This document shows positions 59,901-64,000 of a stretch of 64,000 nucleotides of DNA, piece by piece (position 1 is the stretch's first letter; each line of letters begins with the position of its first letter). The stretch is from contig JASAND010032068.1 in the NCBI GenBank assembly GCA_030248195.1, forward strand, positions 100,464 through 164,463, in the 5' to 3' direction. A model generated the notes under the pieces. That model was not told where the DNA came from. It searched no databases and saw nothing but the letters and a program-made list of their open reading frames with translations. The position numbers and the translations under genes are program-made. The stretch is from Trissonchulus latispiculum (lineage: Eukaryota > Nematoda > Enoplea > Enoplida > Ironidae).

Positions 59901-61900
59901 TTCAGTTTCTATTTGATCTGAAAGGCTCAGCAGAGCACAATTACCACCTCCCCTTAACCAGAACATTTTATTCTCTCAGAAAGACAGAAAATGCACTCAA
60001 GGGGTGGGGAAGTGTGTTGGAACTAAAAGATCTTCAAAAAAGGGGACAAAAAGGAACCCCCAGAAATTAAGGAAACCTTTACCCCCCGGATTTTTGGGGG
60101 GATTCCTGCTTGGTGTTTAGGTGATTTTAGTCGGCTAATTGGCTGCCAGGCTAACGAACGCTTTCACCAGTTGAGAACAGAATCAAATTACCATAAACTT
60201 AACCAACTTAAGACCAAGCGGTCCTGTTTTCCGCATTTCTCGGCATCAGATGGAAGTAAATTGAAGAAATTTCAGAAAAATTTTGAGGAAAAAGTCTTTC
60301 CTGAAAGTTGCTCCAGCAACTCGATTAGCCTAGAGAGCAACGGGTCCTCAGAAACTAAACGTTGGAAAAGTTACCGTTTAAAAAGTTAGGCTAAAAAGAC
60401 AAAGACTTTGTGGCGTCATATAAGTCACGTAGCCAGACGACTTAAAGACATTGAAAAGAGTGTTCATCGAAGATAAGAAAACACTTGAGCCTTAGGTTTT
60501 TCTAGGTCCCCCCAGAGTCCGAAAAATTAATTCTGTGCTAATTTTTCCAACTGACTTTGGCATAAGTCTCCAAGATTTTGTAATCTCTGGTATTGCAGTT
60601 GATGTTCCCAAAACTAAAAAATCTTTAATTCTTGACGTGAGGGGTGTCTAGACTAGAACATTCTGCATAGCGAAATATAGAAAGAAAGTATAGCATTGCT
60701 ATGGGCAATTTTACATTAATACTTTATCTAATACATTTTTAAAAAATTCAAATTTAATTTAGCAGGGAACTCAAAGTTTGAATCTTAGATTCCTATTACT
60801 TTTGAAGAAGATCTTGTCTTCAAAATTCTAAGGAAGACTAACCCAAAATCGCAATTCGAAGTCGTAGCTTCGTGCTCTATTTCGTGCGCTGTGCGCCTTT
60901 AATGCTTAGCCTTTTTTGCTTTTTGTTCCCAGAAAATACTTTTTTAATGTAGCATACAAGAGTGTTAAAAGCTGGAGTTTCGGAATGCAGCCATATTTGA
61001 GGTTTCAACCGTACAGCTTTTGATACAGTCTCCTTGTTTTCCACAGTATCAAAACTCCCTAAAATTTCAGTTTGTGCAACAACTAAGTCCGCAAAACCCG
61101 TAAAGGTGAAAGTGAATTCCAAATGGTAACGAAAAGTTTACTGAAACCAAGAGTACATAATAAGTACATAATACATAAGAGCATGAAGAGTCACAATGGA
61201 TCCAATTAGTACTGCCGGCTGATTGCAGCAGACTCCCACAGTTGAATGTTTTGAAGCTCCTGCTGAGTAACATTGTCGATGCCAGAATCTGGTATAGTAT
61301 GCCTATGGAGTTTAAAACTTATAATTGAATTTTGGCAGCTCGCCAAGTTCTGCAATTTTGATAATGTTCAAATCGATACGCTAGAGGCTGGGAAACACAA
61401 ACTCGTCACTTTTATATGCCTAGGCATGGCATTCTTCATTTTTTACGACACAACCTAAGTCGTAGTTTTGTAGTTTTACTGTAGGCCGGGGTTTAAGGGT
61501 AGATTTGGAGTTCATTTTAAACTTAGTTGCCTGAAATTGGAACTTTCTGATTGTAAATTCCCGGCCGGCCGGCCCGGCCTCAAACACTACCGACAAGCGC
61601 ATTTCCTGTATACAACTATGACAAGAACGTCAACACCAAAGAAAAAGCCGGTAGTTATGTACCTTGAGTAGAGGAAAGTAGTTTGCCATTAGTTAAAAAA
61701 GGTTAGTTAGCATAATCTGCACATATTTAACACCTTACGTAGGTATGTGCTAAAGAGTTCATCCTACAACAGGGTTTTTTGCGTCCAGATGTGCGTACTG
61801 GACGCAAAGTTTCTTATCTGGACGCAATGAAATTTTAGCGGGACGCAAGCTAGACGCAACATTATTTCGGGAGAAAATTCAATTTTGTAAGAGTAAAAAC
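57000..61900. other. AT-rich DNA with scattered relics
   Basis: No gene seen on either strand. It contains the tRNA-like sequence at 58432, a MITE remnant near 59080-59130 and one 27-mer copy at 61148. Confidence 0.4.
58432..58500 (-). repeat. tRNA-derived sequence (SINE-like)
   Basis: On the minus strand: GGCCTCGGTAGCTCAGTTGG (A box), GCAGAGCG and GTGGGTTCGAATCCCACCC (a perfect T arm). The acceptor and anticodon arms do not pair. GTCACAGAGTCTGCAGTGGC follows, like the tail after the 24.9-kb copy. Confidence 0.5.
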
Positions 61901-61959
61901 TTTAAATGTTTCCAGTACCAATTTTTCCGTTTTTTCCAAAAATTTCTTCGGGTCGTCTT

Positions 61960-61973
61960 CCAAAAATTTATAT

Positions 61974-62021
<48 letters not shown>

Positions 62022-62090
62022 GTATATATATATATTTATATATATATGTATATGTATATATATATGTATATATATATATGTATATATATA
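61960..62090. repeat. AT/TA microsatellite
   Basis: Long (TA)n with scattered TGTA and TTTA units. Confidence 0.85.
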
Positions 62091-62324
62091 AGGCCAGTGC
62101 AGCTTAGATATACAGTTTGCAATTAAAAATTACACAATTTGTTTTCGTTGCTGCATTTGGAGTCTTCGATAGTGGAATTCTGTGTGTACTGTAGGGTGCC
62201 TTTTCTTTCATTTTCAGACTGAGGTTTACCAACCGAACGGCAGCGAAAAAAATGGAAAATTTTTACTACAAATTGGCCTAAATTATCACGACTTTATAGA
62301 AATTTGCGGTCATTGCGGTCATGA

Positions 62325-62380
62325 AAATTTGACCACGACCACGACCGCGACCGCCCGCGGGTACCCGCGACCGCGTCCAA
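62325..62380. repeat. GACCAC/GACCGC satellite with palindrome
   Basis: ACCACGACCACGACCGCGACC followed by the perfect palindrome CGCGGGTACCCGCG. Confidence 0.5.
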
Positions 62381-63043
62381 CGGTAGTATTTACAGTATTT
62401 ACAGGTACAGGTACAGTCCAACGGTAGTAATAGTATTTACAAATGCTTCACTGTTTTGCAGTTGAATAACGCTGCACGGAGCATACACGCTTCTCTATTG
62501 ACTTTATACTGACTCTATTCAAAATTCAAGAATTCACAGATGCAATTAACACAAAACTGCATTAGCGTTAGGAGCTTTAGTTAGAATAGATGTAACAGTT
62601 GCCAAATAATCTTTTTAAACATTTCCACAACGGATTTAATCCGTAATTTCGAAAAATCTCCAACTTCTGGGGGGCCCCGCCCCCCAGACCCCCCGGTGCT
62701 CATTTGCAGTAATCCTGCTATTAAGGATCACCAGTTGTCAAAGTTTGCGAAACCGAATGTATGTTTTAATGTTTGCTACCTTTCTTCTCAATGATATTCC
62801 TAAATATTTCATAAATTTTTAATATTTAATTAGTTTAACTAACATTGGAATATCGGAATAATGTGTGTCAATAATATATATATATATATAATTAAACAAG
62901 AACAAAAAGTGCTCCTTCGTCGCATGTAAAATACATATGAGTCTTCGTAGGCAGATTGTACATAAGCAAAAACTAGCCTGTAAAATACATATGAGTTCCG
63001 TAGGGAGGTTGTAAATTAAGGAAAACAAGTTGCAACCGCTTAA

Positions 63044-63681
63044 CATATGAGCCTGTCCGGGTCTTTTCCAGATTACCCCCCCACCACTCAAAGTACATAA
63101 AACTCGACCAAATGAGCTGAAATTTGGTGTGGGTATGTTTTCGACCACGCTGAGTTCAAATATCGCAAAATTTTTCGATTTCGCGAAATTCGATTTTTTT
63201 CGATTTCTAAGGGGGGACCAAGGGTAACCGAAAAAGTTTTTGCCTTCGATTTTGCTGAAAAGCTGCATATAGGGGTTTTCTGGGTCGCAGAACACGAATA
63301 TGAAGTCCGTTTTTCGATTCAGCTTTTCGTTAGCTTGATATAAGCTAAAGTTGAAAGCTTAAGTTGTAAGCTTATGCTGAGCTAACGAAAAGCTGAATCG
63401 AAAAACGGACTTCAGATTCGTGTTCTGCGACCCACAAAACCCCTATATACAGCTTGTCAGCAAAATCGAAGACAAAAAATTTTTCGGTTACCCTTGGTCC
63501 CCCCTTAGAAATCGAAAAAAGTCGAATTTCGCGAAATCGAAAAATTTTGCGATATTTGAACTCAGCGTGGTCGAAAACATACCCACACCAAATTTCAGCT
63601 CATTTGGTCGAGTTTTAAGAACTTTGAGTGGTGGGGGGGTAATCTGGAAAAGACCCGCCTGTCCTACAACGAGGCTCATAT
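63044..63681. mobile_element. Long palindromic (foldback) element, 638 bp
   Basis: Arms of about 280 bp mirror each other: ATATGAGCCTGTCC, GGGTCTTTTCCAGATTACCC, CGACCAAATGAGCTGAAATT, TCGAAAAACGGACTTC. The centre is AAGCTTAAGTTGTAAGCTT near 63355. Because both arms are nearly identical, near-identical open frames arise on opposite strands (62819-63295 and 63420-63782); they are by-products. Confidence 0.75.
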
Positions 63682-64000
63682 TGGCGTATATATGTCATAA
63701 TACGAATAATTTGCAGATTTACTTTTATATAAATACATACTGCATAAAGCTTTTCATTACAAATTATCCTTCATATATATAAAATGTTGATCAGTCATTA
63801 TAGTGTGCATATGCTCAATACGGTACGCCATGAGGCGCTCTGACTCACAGCCAAGTGGGAACGCATTCTGCGTGTGTATAATGTGAAAGTGTTTCGAGAA
63901 TGCATTAGAGGTGTGCCATAGTGTTTCAGGAAACATCAGGTTGCATGTACAGTTCAGCTTGAGCAGTCGTAGTTCACTTCAGTCCATTTCTTCTGGGCCA

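Noticed and set aside
61906..62091. Tyr/Ile-rich frame
   Set aside because: Translation of a TA microsatellite.
62819..63782. Two similar 120-158-codon frames on opposite strands (MFCDP...)
   Set aside because: They are mirror images created by the palindromic element; no domain and no splice context.

Overview
This is a stretch of metazoan (invertebrate, most likely bilaterian) nuclear DNA. It is AT-rich and gene-poor. Its genes are split by introns of about 0.2-1.8 kb with GT/AG borders. It holds an Rh-type ammonium transporter, a REEP5/6-type ER-shaping protein, a somatostatin/allatostatin-C-like GPCR and a DEG/ENaC-type (ASC domain) gene. I cannot place the phylum from the sequence alone. 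The gene models come from reading splice sites and codon phase by eye; no similarity search was run.

Layout. 1-10.3 kb: minus-strand exons of one gene that joins a WSC domain, a C-type-lectin-like domain and a DEG/ENaC extracellular domain; its 5' end and both membrane segments are unresolved. 10.7-17.2 kb: a block without long ORFs, rich in short perfect hairpins, with a six-unit heat-shock element and an array of GGCC mini-hairpins. 17.4-24.9 kb: several long inverted-repeat (foldback) elements, a CG-rich array, and one small plus-strand membrane-protein exon. 26.3-32.6 kb: a complete nine-exon Rh gene (minus), with a MITE nested in another MITE in an intron. 32.7-40.9 kb: MITEs, microsatellites and otherwise featureless AT-rich DNA. 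40.9-42.9 kb: a complete four-exon REEP gene (minus) whose last codons lie in repeat DNA. 43.9-46.2 kb: the 3' end of a plus-strand gene whose exon appears to be split by a MITE that itself carries a second foldback element with a clean 7-bp target duplication. 46.9-48.1 kb: an intronless GPCR (minus). 48.1-64 kb: mostly repeats (tRNA-derived elements with inverted ends, an LTR fragment with primer-binding site, palindromic elements, microsatellites).

The genes are separate neighbours and do not form an operon. The strongest novelty candidates are the WSC-lectin-ASC composite gene, the heat-shock element beside the hairpin array, the nested transposons inside a probable coding exon, the tRNA-containing elements with inverted ends, and a dispersed 27-mer.
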